From positions 26,267-90,266 of the forward strand of contig JAFVIC010000075.1 of the NCBI GenBank assembly GCA_017477935.1: 64,000 bases of DNA, given 5' to 3'. The position numbers and the translations under genes are program-made. The notes beneath the pieces are model-generated. The model did no database searches. It was not told where the DNA came from and saw only the letters and a program-made list of their open reading frames with translations. Every line of letters starts with the position of its first letter. Position 1 is the first letter of the stretch. Origin of the DNA: Akkermansia sp. (lineage in GTDB: Bacteria; Verrucomicrobiota; Verrucomicrobiia; Verrucomicrobiales; Akkermansiaceae). Below are positions 26,894 to 35,518 of this stretch, one piece after another.

Positions 26894-27574
26894 TTATTTG
26901 CCGAAATGCTTTTGCGCCCAAGCGGGCATATTGCTGATATAGCGTTGCAGCCCCGGCTGGGAGAACAGGCGGGCGAAGTCAGTTTCCGGCAGCATAAAGG
27001 CATCATACTCATTACCCGGTTTGCTGTCATCGCTTTCGCGCTTCAGCTCCCACAGGCACAACTCGCAGACCTTCTTTCCCGCTGCATCGTAAAACGCCAG
27101 AATATCCTGCGGTGGGAATGTCGGCGGGCACACCCAGACAACATGCTGAGGGTTCGGTATCACCGCGCCCTCAGCATCCAGGGTGAACGATTCTTCCGTA
27201 TCAGGCGCAACACGCTCCCGACAAGGTGCAATGGAGGGGCTTACCTGAGACAGTTGATTTTTGAGCTTATCAAAATCGCCCCCTTCAAATGTAACAGGCT
27301 CCACCGTTTTTTCGCCGCACCAGCAATCACCGGCTCCACACTCGACATGCCTCAATTCCGCCCGCACGGCATTCGCCAGCGCGGTTTTGAAAGCAGAGCA
27401 TCTCCGCGCGAGCTGCTCTACATGTCGCTGATAGTTGCTGTTGCGGTACTGAGAATTCAGGCGGCTTACCTCAGCGGTGTTCAGCTCAATCCTGCGGGCG
27501 AGTTGCTGCTGATGGCAGCCCACTGTCAGCAGAGCCACCCCCACGCAAATGCTTAAGTTTCTTCTGTAGTTCAT
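26894..27574 (-). CDS. Lipoprotein of the paralogue family, function unknown
   Basis: The 226-residue product has a lipoprotein signal ending LLTVGC (Cys20) and a helical segment (45-75). It then has the family pattern shared with the 71, 27486, 59491 and 60449 products: EGGDFDKLKNQLSQ (97-110), LAFYDAAGKKV (159-169) and FMLPETDFARL (193-203). Several Cys residues (79, 84, 86, 118, 149) may form disulfides. The start overlaps the 3' end of the upstream paralogue by 89 nt in another frame. An AAGGAT motif 5' of the ATG is one of the few Shine-Dalgarno-like sequences seen. Confidence 0.8.
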   Translation of the reverse strand: MNYRRNLSICVGVALLTVGCHQQQLARRIELNTAEVSRLNSQYRNSNYQRHVEQLARRCSAFKTALANAVRAELRHVECGAGDCWCGEKTVEPVTFEGGDFDKLKNQLSQVSPSIAPCRERVAPDTEESFTLDAEGAVIPNPQHVVWVCPPTFPPQDILAFYDAAGKKVCELCLWELKRESDDSKPGNEYDAFMLPETDFARLFSQPGLQRYISNMPAWAQKHFGK

Positions 27575-28214
27575 TATCCTTTTTCTTAACGGCTAAGACT
27601 GATGGAAGAGCCTGCAGTTGCTCATAGGCGGCATCCGGCATCACCAATCGCGGGCGTTCCCAGGCATTCTCTCGGTGATATTCCGGCACACGAGAAACCG
27701 GCACCGTCATCGACTCATCCCAATAACAAACTTCATTGCCCTCGGCATCGAAGAACTCCAGCACAGGAGCCACGCCACCGCAGCAATACATCCACGGCTC
27801 CATCAGCACCGGGCGCAATATATTCCCCGCCGAATCCGGCGCCAGCCGCGGGGCCTCGCTCATAAACGACTTCTGCGGCAGCGGCGGCATGGCCTCCACC
27901 TGCCCCAATAAAGCCACGACCTTCTCAAACTCGGCCCGGTTCAGTTTCACCGGTGCGGGCAACAAGGCCTCATCACAGGCATCGCAATCATACACCCAGT
28001 GCCACTCTGCCCGCACAGCCTGCGGCAATGATTCGCGCAGACGCGCCGCACCCGATTTCAGTTCTTCCACGTGGGATTGGTATTTCTTCAGGCAATATTC
28101 TGCATGTTCACGGTCATACTCAGCCTGAGCCGACCACAGCTGCACCTGCTGACAGCCCACCATAACCGCTACGGTCAAAAGCAACGCCATTCCTCTCCCA
28201 GCTCTACGTTTCAT
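27486..28214 (-). CDS. Lipoprotein of the paralogue family, function unknown
   Basis: The 242-residue product starts MKRRAGRGMALLLTVAVMVG followed by Cys21, a lipoprotein signal. It shows the family pattern: ESLPQAVRAEWHW (61-73), LNRAEFEKVVALLGQV (91-106), VLEFFDAEGNEV (151-162) and LVMPDAAYEQLQALP (190-204). The last ~25 residues form a Gly/Ser/Pro tail encoded in the overlap with the downstream gene. The start is set by TTGACA-17-TACTAT ending 9 nt upstream; the longer reading from 28331 is excluded by that promoter. It is paired with its paralogue at 26894, probably by local duplication. Confidence 0.82.
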   Translation of the reverse strand: MKRRAGRGMALLLTVAVMVGCQQVQLWSAQAEYDREHAEYCLKKYQSHVEELKSGAARLRESLPQAVRAEWHWVYDCDACDEALLPAPVKLNRAEFEKVVALLGQVEAMPPLPQKSFMSEAPRLAPDSAGNILRPVLMEPWMYCCGGVAPVLEFFDAEGNEVCYWDESMTVPVSRVPEYHRENAWERPRLVMPDAAYEQLQALPSVLAVKKKDNELQKKLKHLRGGGSADSGLPSAATRPQD

Positions 28215-28223
28215 GCGCCGCGC

Positions 28224-28252
28224 ATAGTAGCACAGTACCCCCAAACTGTCAA
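28224..28252 (-). promoter_or_regulatory. Promoter of the 28214 lipoprotein gene, leaderless type
   Basis: Minus strand: TTGACA (28252-28247), 17-nt spacer ending TGC, TACTAT (28229-28224), then 9 nt to the ATG at 28214. Confidence 0.75.
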
Positions 28253-28268
28253 CTTTTATGAAGCTTAC

Positions 28269-28304
28269 AAAAAAAACGGCGGAGCCACCATTCGGCAGCC
28301 CCGC
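28269..28304 (-). terminator. Terminator of the efflux operon
   Basis: On the minus strand an 11-bp GC-rich stem with three G-U pairs (28304-28294 with about 28289-28279) is followed by eight T residues. Confidence 0.75.
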
Positions 28305-28327
28305 TGAATCAAACTCGAAACATCCTG

Positions 28328-29695
28328 TCACCAGCCACCGCCGAGAGCAGTGCAGAGTTTGGCCAGACTCATGCGAATTTGCTGACGGGTGGAAATGAGG
28401 TTAAGCTCAGCCGAGAGCCAGGCACGCTCAGCAGCAGCCACATTGAGGAAGTCACTCTCACCGGAGTTGAAGCGGCGCAGAGAGAGCTCTGCGGCCTCTT
28501 TGTTAGCAGCAGCGGCAGCCTGATACTGCGGCAGCTGGTTGGTAAGCTTGGCGTAGGTAATGAGCGCCGATTCCACCTCCGCGAAAGCCGCAAGCACCGT
28601 CTTACGGTACGCCTGAGCGGAGGAATCGCGCTCCAGCTCCGCGATGTTCACGCCCTCTTTGAGCGCGGTGCGGTTGAAGATAGTCTGGCTGGCGCTGGCA
28701 CCCAGGTTCCAGGTTGAGTTACGCCAGAAGCCGGAGAAATCCGTACCGGCTGAGGAACCGGCACGCCCTGTGAGTGAAATCTTGGGGAACAGGTCAGCCA
28801 CGCGGGCTCCGATGTTGGCCGTAGCACGGTGCAGGTCATGCTCCGCCTTCACCACATCGGGGCGGCGGCGCAGCAGCTCCGCAGGCAGACCGGTGGGCAC
28901 GCGGGGAATCTTGTTGTAGGTAGCAGGGCCGGGCATGCGCAGCGATATCTTGTCTACCGTGGTTCCCAGCAAGGTGGCCAGGGTATTCTCGCAGCTCTTG
29001 ATGTTAGCCTCGTAGGTGGGAATCTGAGCACGGGTGGAGGCGATGGTGGCGCGAGCCTCCGCCAGTTCGAGATTAGCGACCATACCGACGGCCTCTTTCT
29101 TCTTGACCACATTGTAGGTACGCTCCTGGTACTCGAGCTGCTCGCGGGCAATACGCAGACTTTCTTTCGCAGAAATCCACTCGAAGTATGTGTTGGCCAC
29201 ACTGGCAGCAAGAGCGGTACGGGTGGCATTCGCCGCGGCTTGGGTTGAACCGAGAGATGCAGCCGCAGCCTCGACCTCACGGCGTGTACCGCCCCAGATA
29301 TCGGGAGTCCACGAGACGGAGAGCGCCCCGCTCCAGCCGCCATGCGAGGTGGAGGTGTTGAAGTCACCGGCATTGTCACCACCGAAAGAGGCTGACCCCG
29401 TGGGGAACAACCCCGAGCGCGTCGAGCGCAGGGAGGCCTCCGCCTTGGCGATGGCGAGTGCCGAGCTCACCATATCAGGGTTGCCCAGGAAAGCGCGGTT
29501 AATGAGGTCGCTGAGCTGAGCATCACCGAAGCTCTGCCACCAGGCGGCAAGTGATTCCTGACCGCTGGAGGGCGGCAGGGCGTTCACCCAGGTAACGGGC
29601 AGGCCCTGATCGGGTGCACCGGTGAAGTTCGGCCCCAGTTGACAGGCGCTCAGCAGGGCGGCAGCGATTAAAACGGACGTAAAACGTATCTTCAT
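28328..29695 (-). CDS. Outer-membrane efflux lipoprotein (TolC/NodT family)
   Basis: Outer-membrane channel of a tripartite exporter. The 455-residue product has a lipoprotein signal ending LLSAC (Cys17), then the OEP family features. These are WWQSFGDAQLSDLINRAFLGNPD at the start of the first repeat, long helical coiled coils (SLRIAREQLEYQERTYNVVKKKEAVGM region, about 185-215), and the second repeat with RRRPDVVKAEHDLHRATANIG. Its length fits NodT-type factors of about 460. It is the last gene of the macA-macB-ATPase operon, starting 26 nt after the permease stop. The in-frame upstream codons lie inside the permease gene, so the ATG at 29695 with its signal peptide is the start. Confidence 0.93.
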   Translation of the reverse strand: MKIRFTSVLIAAALLSACQLGPNFTGAPDQGLPVTWVNALPPSSGQESLAAWWQSFGDAQLSDLINRAFLGNPDMVSSALAIAKAEASLRSTRSGLFPTGSASFGGDNAGDFNTSTSHGGWSGALSVSWTPDIWGGTRREVEAAAASLGSTQAAANATRTALAASVANTYFEWISAKESLRIAREQLEYQERTYNVVKKKEAVGMVANLELAEARATIASTRAQIPTYEANIKSCENTLATLLGTTVDKISLRMPGPATYNKIPRVPTGLPAELLRRRPDVVKAEHDLHRATANIGARVADLFPKISLTGRAGSSAGTDFSGFWRNSTWNLGASASQTIFNRTALKEGVNIAELERDSSAQAYRKTVLAAFAEVESALITYAKLTNQLPQYQAAAAANKEAAELSLRRFNSGESDFLNVAAAERAWLSAELNLISTRQQIRMSLAKLCTALGGGW

Positions 29696-29721
29696 ATTAT
29701 ACTGTAAAAAAGGTGATTGAA

Positions 29722-31089
29722 TTATTCGTGACGCAGAGCGTCGATGGGGTCGAGGCGGGAGCCCTTCCAGGCGGGATACCAGCCGAACACAATGCCGATA
29801 ACGGCAGCGACCGATACCGAAAGCACCATGGCCGATACGGACGAAGCAACGGGCCAGCCCATTTTCGCACTCACAATGCCCGAGGCTATACGTCCCACAA
29901 TGATGCCGATAAAACCGCCGATGGTGCACAGCAGTACGGCTTCGAGCAGGAACTGCCACATGATGTCGCGGGGGCGAGCCCCTACAGCCATGCGCAGGCC
30001 GATTTCGCGCGTACGCTCGGTGACGGATACCATCATGATGTTCATGATACCCACGCCACCTACTACCAGCGATATCATGGCCACGGAGATGAGCAGACTG
30101 CTGATGGTGTCGGTGGTTTCCGTCATCATCTTAACGAACTGAGAGCGGTCGCGCATGTTGAAGTCATCGAGCACGCCGGGCTCCAGCTCGTGCTGGCGAC
30201 GCAGGACGGGGGTCATGGCATCCATGGCAGCATCGGGTGCCTTGCCATCGTGCAGCTGGACGGCTATGCTGTCCACCGTGCGAGTGCGCAGCGGGTGGGG
30301 AGCATTCGTGTAGGGCTGCAAATCACAACCGGGGTAAAAGTTCACGGTGGTGGTCGAGAAGGTATCAGTCGAGGAAACCTTGGCACTGTTGGCGGCACCG
30401 CCCTTGGAGATGGTGGCAGAGCCGCTGGCGCCCATCAAACGGGTGCGGATACTTGTCCAGGGCAGCATGATGCAGTCGTCCTGGTCATTGCCCATGCCGT
30501 CGGCGCCCTTGGCCTCAAGCACACCGATGACGGTGAACACAACGTCTTTAATGCGGATATCGCTGCCGATGGGTTCGGTATCGGCATAAAGCTCCTTGGC
30601 GATGGTTTGGCCGATGACACACACGCGACTGGCTTCATCCACCTGCTTGCGGGTGAACGAGCGACCTTTGGCCACTTTCCACCCCTCGATGGAGAGGTAA
30701 TGCTCGTTGCCGCCCATGATGGAGCGGGGGCTCCAGTTCTGGTTACCCACAATCACCTGGCCGCTGGCACGCACCACGGGCGAAGCCGCTTTCACAAATG
30801 TGGGACAATCCTTCATGAGAGCGTCTGAATCCGCCGCGTAGAGCGAGGCTCGCCCACCCTGCCCCGTGTTCACACCTGCCGTACTGACAGAGGCACCGGA
30901 GACGGTAATGACGTTCGTACCCATGGAGGAGAACTTGTCGGCCACCTGCTTCTTGGAGCCCTCACCAATCTCCATAATTGCCACCACAGCCGCGATGCCG
31001 ATAACAATACCGAGCACCGTGAGCGCGGCGCGCATGGGATTGCGCACCAGGGCTTTCATGCAGGTTACAAGCAAAGTTCCTATCTTCAT
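29722..31089 (-). CDS. MacB-type ABC transporter permease
   Basis: Inner-membrane permease of a MacAB-like exporter for macrolides, peptides or lipophilic substrates. The 455-residue product has one N-terminal transmembrane helix (about 20-42, LTVLGIVIGIAAVVAIMEIG). A large periplasmic MacB_PCD domain (45-315) follows, and then three C-terminal helices (from about 330). The cytoplasmic FtsX-domain motif ERTREIGLRMAVGARPRDI is present. The ATPase is encoded separately and its stop overlaps this start by 4 nt (ATGA), so the two half-proteins are coupled. Confidence 0.93.
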   Translation of the reverse strand: MKIGTLLVTCMKALVRNPMRAALTVLGIVIGIAAVVAIMEIGEGSKKQVADKFSSMGTNVITVSGASVSTAGVNTGQGGRASLYAADSDALMKDCPTFVKAASPVVRASGQVIVGNQNWSPRSIMGGNEHYLSIEGWKVAKGRSFTRKQVDEASRVCVIGQTIAKELYADTEPIGSDIRIKDVVFTVIGVLEAKGADGMGNDQDDCIMLPWTSIRTRLMGASGSATISKGGAANSAKVSSTDTFSTTTVNFYPGCDLQPYTNAPHPLRTRTVDSIAVQLHDGKAPDAAMDAMTPVLRRQHELEPGVLDDFNMRDRSQFVKMMTETTDTISSLLISVAMISLVVGGVGIMNIMMVSVTERTREIGLRMAVGARPRDIMWQFLLEAVLLCTIGGFIGIIVGRIASGIVSAKMGWPVASSVSAMVLSVSVAAVIGIVFGWYPAWKGSRLDPIDALRHE

Positions 31090-31793
31090 TTCTTAAGCGT
31101 GGCTGAGAGTTCGTCGGATACGCCTTCAAGAATCAGGCCATCGCTCATGTTGATGGCGCGGTCAGTGAAGGCGGCGGTTTTCGGGTCGTGCGTCACGATG
31201 ATAACGGTGATACCCTGTTTGCGGTTGAGCTCGCGGAACATGTTCATGACTTCAACCGAGGTCGTGGAATCGAGGTTACCGGTGGGTTCGTCTGCCAGCA
31301 AGATACCGGGGTTGTTGATGAGCGAGCGGGCGATGGCCACGCGCTGCTGCTGACCGCCGGAAAGCTGAGCCGGGGTGTGGTGCATGCGCTCCTTGAGACC
31401 CACCAGGTCAATAAGTTCAAGCGCACGGGCGCGAATCTCAGCCGTGCTCTTGGCAGGGTGGTAATAATAGGCGGGCATCATCACATTCTCCAGCGCCGAC
31501 GTGCGGGCCAACAGATTGAAGTTCTGGAACACGAAACCGATTCGCTTATTGCGCAGCAGCGCGCGCTCGTTGGCATTCAGACCCGCAACATTGTGGCCGT
31601 CTATCCAGAACTCCCCGCTCGTGGGGTGATCCAGACACCCCAGTATGTTCATGAGGGTCGATTTACCCGAACCGGAGGCCCCGGTGAGCGACACAAATTC
31701 GCCGTCCTCAATGCGCAGGGAAATCCCCTTGAGCACCGGCAAATCAATCTCGCCCAGGTGGTAAACCTTGGTTATGTTTTTCAGTTCTATCAT
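31086..31793 (-). CDS. MacB-type ABC transporter ATP-binding protein
   Basis: Hydrolyses ATP to drive the tripartite exporter. The 235-residue product has Walker A (GASGSGKST near residues 38-46), the Q-loop FVFQNFNLLA, the ABC signature LSGGQQQR, Walker B (GILLADEPTG) and the H-loop VTHD. It belongs to the LolD/MacB cluster by sequence style. It lies between the periplasmic adaptor (33258 end) and the permease and is co-transcribed with both. Confidence 0.96.
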   Translation of the reverse strand: MIELKNITKVYHLGEIDLPVLKGISLRIEDGEFVSLTGASGSGKSTLMNILGCLDHPTSGEFWIDGHNVAGLNANERALLRNKRIGFVFQNFNLLARTSALENVMMPAYYYHPAKSTAEIRARALELIDLVGLKERMHHTPAQLSGGQQQRVAIARSLINNPGILLADEPTGNLDSTTSVEVMNMFRELNRKQGITVIIVTHDPKTAAFTDRAINMSDGLILEGVSDELSATLKK

Positions 31794-31830
31794 GCTCTGA
31801 AAGAAGTTAAGGCTTGCGGTAGGTCACCGC

Positions 31831-33258
31831 TTACATCGGGCGACCGCCATGCCCACCGCCTGCGGGATTCTGACCGGGCTTAGGCTCCACGCCACCGGCT
31901 CCGCGCTGGCGGCGCTTTGGGCCATTCATACCGAAGAGCCCGCCCTGCTGGCCGCCCTTGACGGCAACGGCAACAGGAGAAACCGTGCGCAAACCGGTCA
32001 CCAGCTTGTCGCCGGCCTCGAGTTTCTCGCCCGGCAGCGGGGTCACAATGCTGCGGGTACCATCACTTTCACCGCGAAGCACACGCACGGGGACAACCTT
32101 ATCGCCCTTCTGCACCCACACCAGGGCACGCTCACCCACGGCATCCGCGGCAGGCTCAGCAGCTGCCCCTTCTTCCTCTGCCGCAGGGGTCGCCGGAGTC
32201 TCGGGGCGCTTGCCGGCAAATGCCGGGTCAACATACTCGGGAGCCGGGCGGAAATCGAACGCCGCCTCGGGCACCATCAGGCAATCTTTCACCTCCTTCA
32301 CAATGAAGTTGGCATTCGCGCTCATGTAGGGCAGCAGCTTGCGGTCGGGGTTCTCGATATCAATTTCCACGATATAGGTCACCACGTTTGAGGACATGGT
32401 GGCATTCGGGCGAATCTTGTTCACCACGCCGGAGAAACTTTCATTCGGCAGGGCATCCACCGTGTAGCGCACCTCCTGTCCGGCGTACACCTTGGCGATG
32501 TCGGCCTCGTTCACACTGGCCCAAATCTGCATCTTACGCAGGTCACGAGCTACCAAGAACAGGGTCGTGGCGCTCATGTTGCTCACCACCGTCTGACCGA
32601 CGTTCACCTGGCGTACCACAATCGTGCCATCCACCGGGGTGGTAATGCGGGTATAGTCGCGGTTGCGCAGCTCGCTCTCCAGCATGGCATTCGCGCTCTG
32701 CAGCTGAGCCTCGGCGTTCGCCAGCTGAGCCTGGGCACTCTGCAGAGAGGCCGCTGCATTCTCTGCCTGGGTCAGGTACTGGTCGAAATCCATCTGCGAC
32801 AGAGCATCACCCACGCCCAGCTTTTTGGCACGCTCCAGGTCACGGTCAGCCTTTTTCTTGTTCACTTCGGCCTGGGATATATTGGCCTGCGCCGTGAGAA
32901 TCTGAGCTTTAGCCTGAGCCACACTGGCCTCGGCGCGCTTGATGTCAAGTTCCACAATGGTGTCATCGATTCGGGCCAGCAGCTGACCGGCTTTCACCTC
33001 ACTGCCGTAGTCTACCCGGTTGCCGGCGAGGTCCACGCCGAATTCCTTAATCTCGCCCGTCACCTGAGCACCGACATCCACAAGTTCCTGCGGCTCAAGG
33101 GTGCCGGTAGCCTGCACCTTGTTCACAAAATTGTCGCGCACCACCTCAACGGTACGGAATTCCATTACCGTGCTGTCATTCCCCTGCATATAATACCACG
33201 CGGCGATCCCGCCGCCCACCAGGGCAGCGCCTATTCCACATTTAACGATTGCATTCAC
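31831..33258 (-). CDS. Periplasmic adaptor (membrane fusion protein) of the MacAB-like pump
   Basis: Links the inner-membrane ABC complex to the outer-membrane channel. The 475-residue product has an N-terminal anchor (residues 8-24). A split biotinyl-lipoyl domain follows (VQATGTLEPQELVDVGAQVTG). It also has an alpha-helical hairpin with long coiled coil (about 105-200, Gln/Ala-rich) and beta-barrel and membrane-proximal domains. The start is a GTG, decided by TTGACA-16-TAAGAT ending 7 nt upstream. An Ala/Glu-rich insert near 365-385 and a Gly/Arg-rich C-terminal tail are unusual. First gene of the four-gene efflux operon. Confidence 0.92.
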   Translation of the reverse strand: MNAIVKCGIGAALVGGGIAAWYYMQGNDSTVMEFRTVEVVRDNFVNKVQATGTLEPQELVDVGAQVTGEIKEFGVDLAGNRVDYGSEVKAGQLLARIDDTIVELDIKRAEASVAQAKAQILTAQANISQAEVNKKKADRDLERAKKLGVGDALSQMDFDQYLTQAENAAASLQSAQAQLANAEAQLQSANAMLESELRNRDYTRITTPVDGTIVVRQVNVGQTVVSNMSATTLFLVARDLRKMQIWASVNEADIAKVYAGQEVRYTVDALPNESFSGVVNKIRPNATMSSNVVTYIVEIDIENPDRKLLPYMSANANFIVKEVKDCLMVPEAAFDFRPAPEYVDPAFAGKRPETPATPAAEEEGAAAEPAADAVGERALVWVQKGDKVVPVRVLRGESDGTRSIVTPLPGEKLEAGDKLVTGLRTVSPVAVAVKGGQQGGLFGMNGPKRRQRGAGGVEPKPGQNPAGGGHGGRPM

Positions 33259-33265
33259 AGCTTGA

Positions 33266-33293
33266 ATCTTACTCCTTCCTGTCGGCTTGTCAA
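33266..33293 (-). promoter_or_regulatory. Promoter of the efflux operon, leaderless type
   Basis: Minus strand: TTGACA (33293-33288), 16-nt spacer, TAAGAT (33271-33266), then 7 nt to the GTG at 33258. Confidence 0.75.
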
Positions 33294-33511
33294 GTTACTT
33301 TTATTCCTAACATCTGGCTGCAAAATCCGCAGCCCTATATGGAAAAGAACGCACCACCCCCCGTAAAATCTACACGGTACGACACAGAAATATGGAGCTA
33401 CTGACAGATTTCACAGCCACCGAAAATGAGGCTTTTTCTCATTCTGCGTGTAAAACCACAACTACTGTGGGTAAATCCCCCCCTATTTTTATGTAACACG
33501 CTGTTTTTCGC

Positions 33512-33540
33512 TTGTAATGATACACTGAATATGCTATAGA
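33512..33540 (+). promoter_or_regulatory. Promoter of the 33551 barrel gene, near-leaderless
   Basis: TTGTAA (33512-33517), 17-nt spacer ending TGC, TATAGA (33535-33540), then 10 nt to the ATG at 33551. Confidence 0.65.
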
Positions 33541-33550
33541 TAAGGTTGCT

Positions 33551-34159
33551 ATGAAAAAGCTTCTTTCTCTCACAGCTCTGTTGGGAGTGCTGAGTGGTGC
33601 AGCCACCGCAGCTCCCTATGTTCTGCCTTCCCATCAGCCGGGTGCCCTTACCCCCTATGACATGCAGCCCGTCTACTCCATCGAGGGTCTGTATGCCATT
33701 GCAGATGATTCCGATGATCCCAACACCGCCGGTGTACGTGTCAGTTTCAGCCTTTACAGTGATGCTGCCGATACCGTGCGCCACCAGGCCAAGCTCAGCA
33801 TCGCGCCCATGTGGGGCAGCGAAGATTATGAGGATCAGACCTCTGTGGATCTTTTCATGATGCCCGTCACGCTCGGCTACGAAATGAACATCGAGCTTAC
33901 CGACATGACCCTGATTTACCTGGGTGCTAAGGCCGGTTATGCCTGGGGTAACATTGACAGCAAGGGTGAAGGGGTGAGCGATTCCGATTCCACGGGCGGT
34001 TTCACCTTCTCTGTGGGTGGCGGTCTGAAGTTCATGTGCTCCGACTCCGTTTATGTGAACGTGGGTTACGAGTATGGTCGTACATACTTCAGCCAGGGTA
34101 TCGTTGATTACGATATGGGCCAGCACATCATCTCCGTGGGTGTAGGCTGCCAGTTCTGA
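33551..34159 (+). CDS. Outer-membrane beta-barrel protein
   Basis: The 202-residue product has a signal peptide (residues 1-20, SGAATA). About eight alternating hydrophobic/polar strands follow, for example VRVSFSLYSD, LIYLGAKAGYAWGNID, FTFSVGGGLKFM, VYVNVGYEYGRTY and HIISVGVGCQF. It ends in Phe, the usual outer-membrane insertion signal. Its size fits small OmpW/OmpA-like or opacity-type barrels. It has its own promoter and a perfect terminator, so it is monocistronic. The function may be structural or adhesive; the ligand is unknown. Confidence 0.85.
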   Translation: MKKLLSLTALLGVLSGAATAAPYVLPSHQPGALTPYDMQPVYSIEGLYAIADDSDDPNTAGVRVSFSLYSDAADTVRHQAKLSIAPMWGSEDYEDQTSVDLFMMPVTLGYEMNIELTDMTLIYLGAKAGYAWGNIDSKGEGVSDSDSTGGFTFSVGGGLKFMCSDSVYVNVGYEYGRTYFSQGIVDYDMGQHIISVGVGCQF

Positions 34160-34193
34160 TAATTCCTCTTTATACAAATTATTGCAATTTATA

Positions 34194-34232
34194 CAGCTGC
34201 GGGTGTGAAAGCACCCGCAGCTGATGTTTTTT
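34194..34232 (+). terminator. Rho-independent terminator of the barrel gene
   Basis: CAGCTGCGGGTG (34194-34205) and CACCCGCAGCTG (34212-34223) form a perfect 12-bp stem with a 6-nt loop, followed by ATG and a run of six T residues. Confidence 0.92.
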
Positions 34233-34251
34233 GACAGCCCGGGAATTATGC

Positions 34252-34280
34252 TTTACAGCGTAGAACTGATATGATACCAT
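34252..34280 (+). promoter_or_regulatory. Promoter of the kinase pair
   Basis: TTTACA (34252-34257), 17-nt spacer, TACCAT (34275-34280). The ATG at 34313 follows after a leader of about 25 nt. Confidence 0.5.
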
Positions 34281-34312
34281 TCCATCGTAGATAATGCGCA
34301 GACGCAACGAAT

Positions 34313-35491
34313 ATGCAAGAAAACGATTCAACAACTCGATTGGGCAATATCAGCATTGCTCTGCCCGTTGGCTGTAAACTGGGCCATTACCGTATACTTG
34401 ACACGCTGGGCCAGGGTGGGTTCGGCATCACCTATCTGGCCGAGCGTATACCGGACGGCAAACGAGTGGTTATCAAGGAAAATATGCCCGCTGCCTACTC
34501 TCACCGCAGCGACACGTCACTGACCGTAGCACCGACCGGCACGGGCGAAGAGAAAGAGATATTCGACTGGGCGCTGGAGCGATTTCTGGAAGAGGCTCAG
34601 CTGCTGGCCGAGCTCAATCACCCCAATATCGTACAGGTAACGGAAGCCTTCACCGCGCTCGGCACCGCTTATTACGTAATGGAACATATCGAGGGTGATA
34701 TGCTGCACAAGGCGGCCCCGGCTCCCGGTGAGATTACGGAGCAATGGTTGCGCCCCGTGCTCTGTGATATCCTGCAAGCGCTCAATTACGTGCATGGTTG
34801 CGGGTTGTTGCACCGCGATATCAAACCGAACAATATTCTGCTTGAGCGTACCGGCCGAGCCGTGGTTATCGACTTCGGCACAGCACGCTCCCTGCTCAGC
34901 GACCGCAGTGCCACGGTGCTCGAAAGCCCCGGGTACTCCCCGCTCGAACAACTGCAGACCCACGGTGCCAAGGGGCCGTGGATTGACATCTACGCTCTCG
35001 GCGCCACCTGTTACCGCCTGCTCACCGGCCAGAACCCGCCGCGAAGCCTCGACCGCCTGGGCGATGAAGACTGCTGCCCCCCTCTCGCCCTGAACCCCGA
35101 CCTGCGTACCCGCTTCAGTACCGCCTTCCTGCAAGGCATAGACCGCGCCCTCTCGCTCAGTTACAAGAAACGCTGGCAATCCACTTCCGAGTGGCTCAAT
35201 GGGATGAATTCCACGGTGGAGCCCGCCTCGGCCGATATCCCCATCACCCCCATTAACCTGCCACTGCGAAAAAAAGCGCACATCTCCCAACAGAACCAAC
35301 CGGCACAAAGTACACCCCCTGTCGCGCCGCCGCCTCTGCCGCAGTCGACCTCCTTACCGCCGCTCCCTCCTCTGCCGCAGTCAACCTCCGTTCCGCTCCC
35401 GCCTCTGCCGCAGTCAACCTCCTTACCGCCGCTCCCTCCTCTGCCGCAGTCAACCTCCGTTCCGCCGCCACCTTTACCGAGAACCCGCTGA
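34313..35491 (+). CDS. Ser/Thr protein kinase with Pro-rich tail
   Basis: A Hanks-type kinase that phosphorylates Ser/Thr on unknown targets. The 392-residue product has the glycine loop GQGGFG (33-38), the ATP-binding Lys55 in VVIKE, the catalytic loop HRDIKPNN (167-174), the DFG motif (187-189) and an ESPGYSPLEQ activation segment near 203. Residues from about 325 are a Pro/Ser-rich tail with a repeated PPLPQSTS unit, probably a docking or disordered region. No transmembrane segment is seen. It is followed 27 nt later by a close paralogue. Confidence 0.95.
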   Translation: MQENDSTTRLGNISIALPVGCKLGHYRILDTLGQGGFGITYLAERIPDGKRVVIKENMPAAYSHRSDTSLTVAPTGTGEEKEIFDWALERFLEEAQLLAELNHPNIVQVTEAFTALGTAYYVMEHIEGDMLHKAAPAPGEITEQWLRPVLCDILQALNYVHGCGLLHRDIKPNNILLERTGRAVVIDFGTARSLLSDRSATVLESPGYSPLEQLQTHGAKGPWIDIYALGATCYRLLTGQNPPRSLDRLGDEDCCPPLALNPDLRTRFSTAFLQGIDRALSLSYKKRWQSTSEWLNGMNSTVEPASADIPITPINLPLRKKAHISQQNQPAQSTPPVAPPPLPQSTSLPPLPPLPQSTSVPLPPLPQSTSLPPLPPLPQSTSVPPPPLPRTR

Positions 35492-35518
35492 CATGTGAAA
35501 GCGTAGATTACTCATAAC

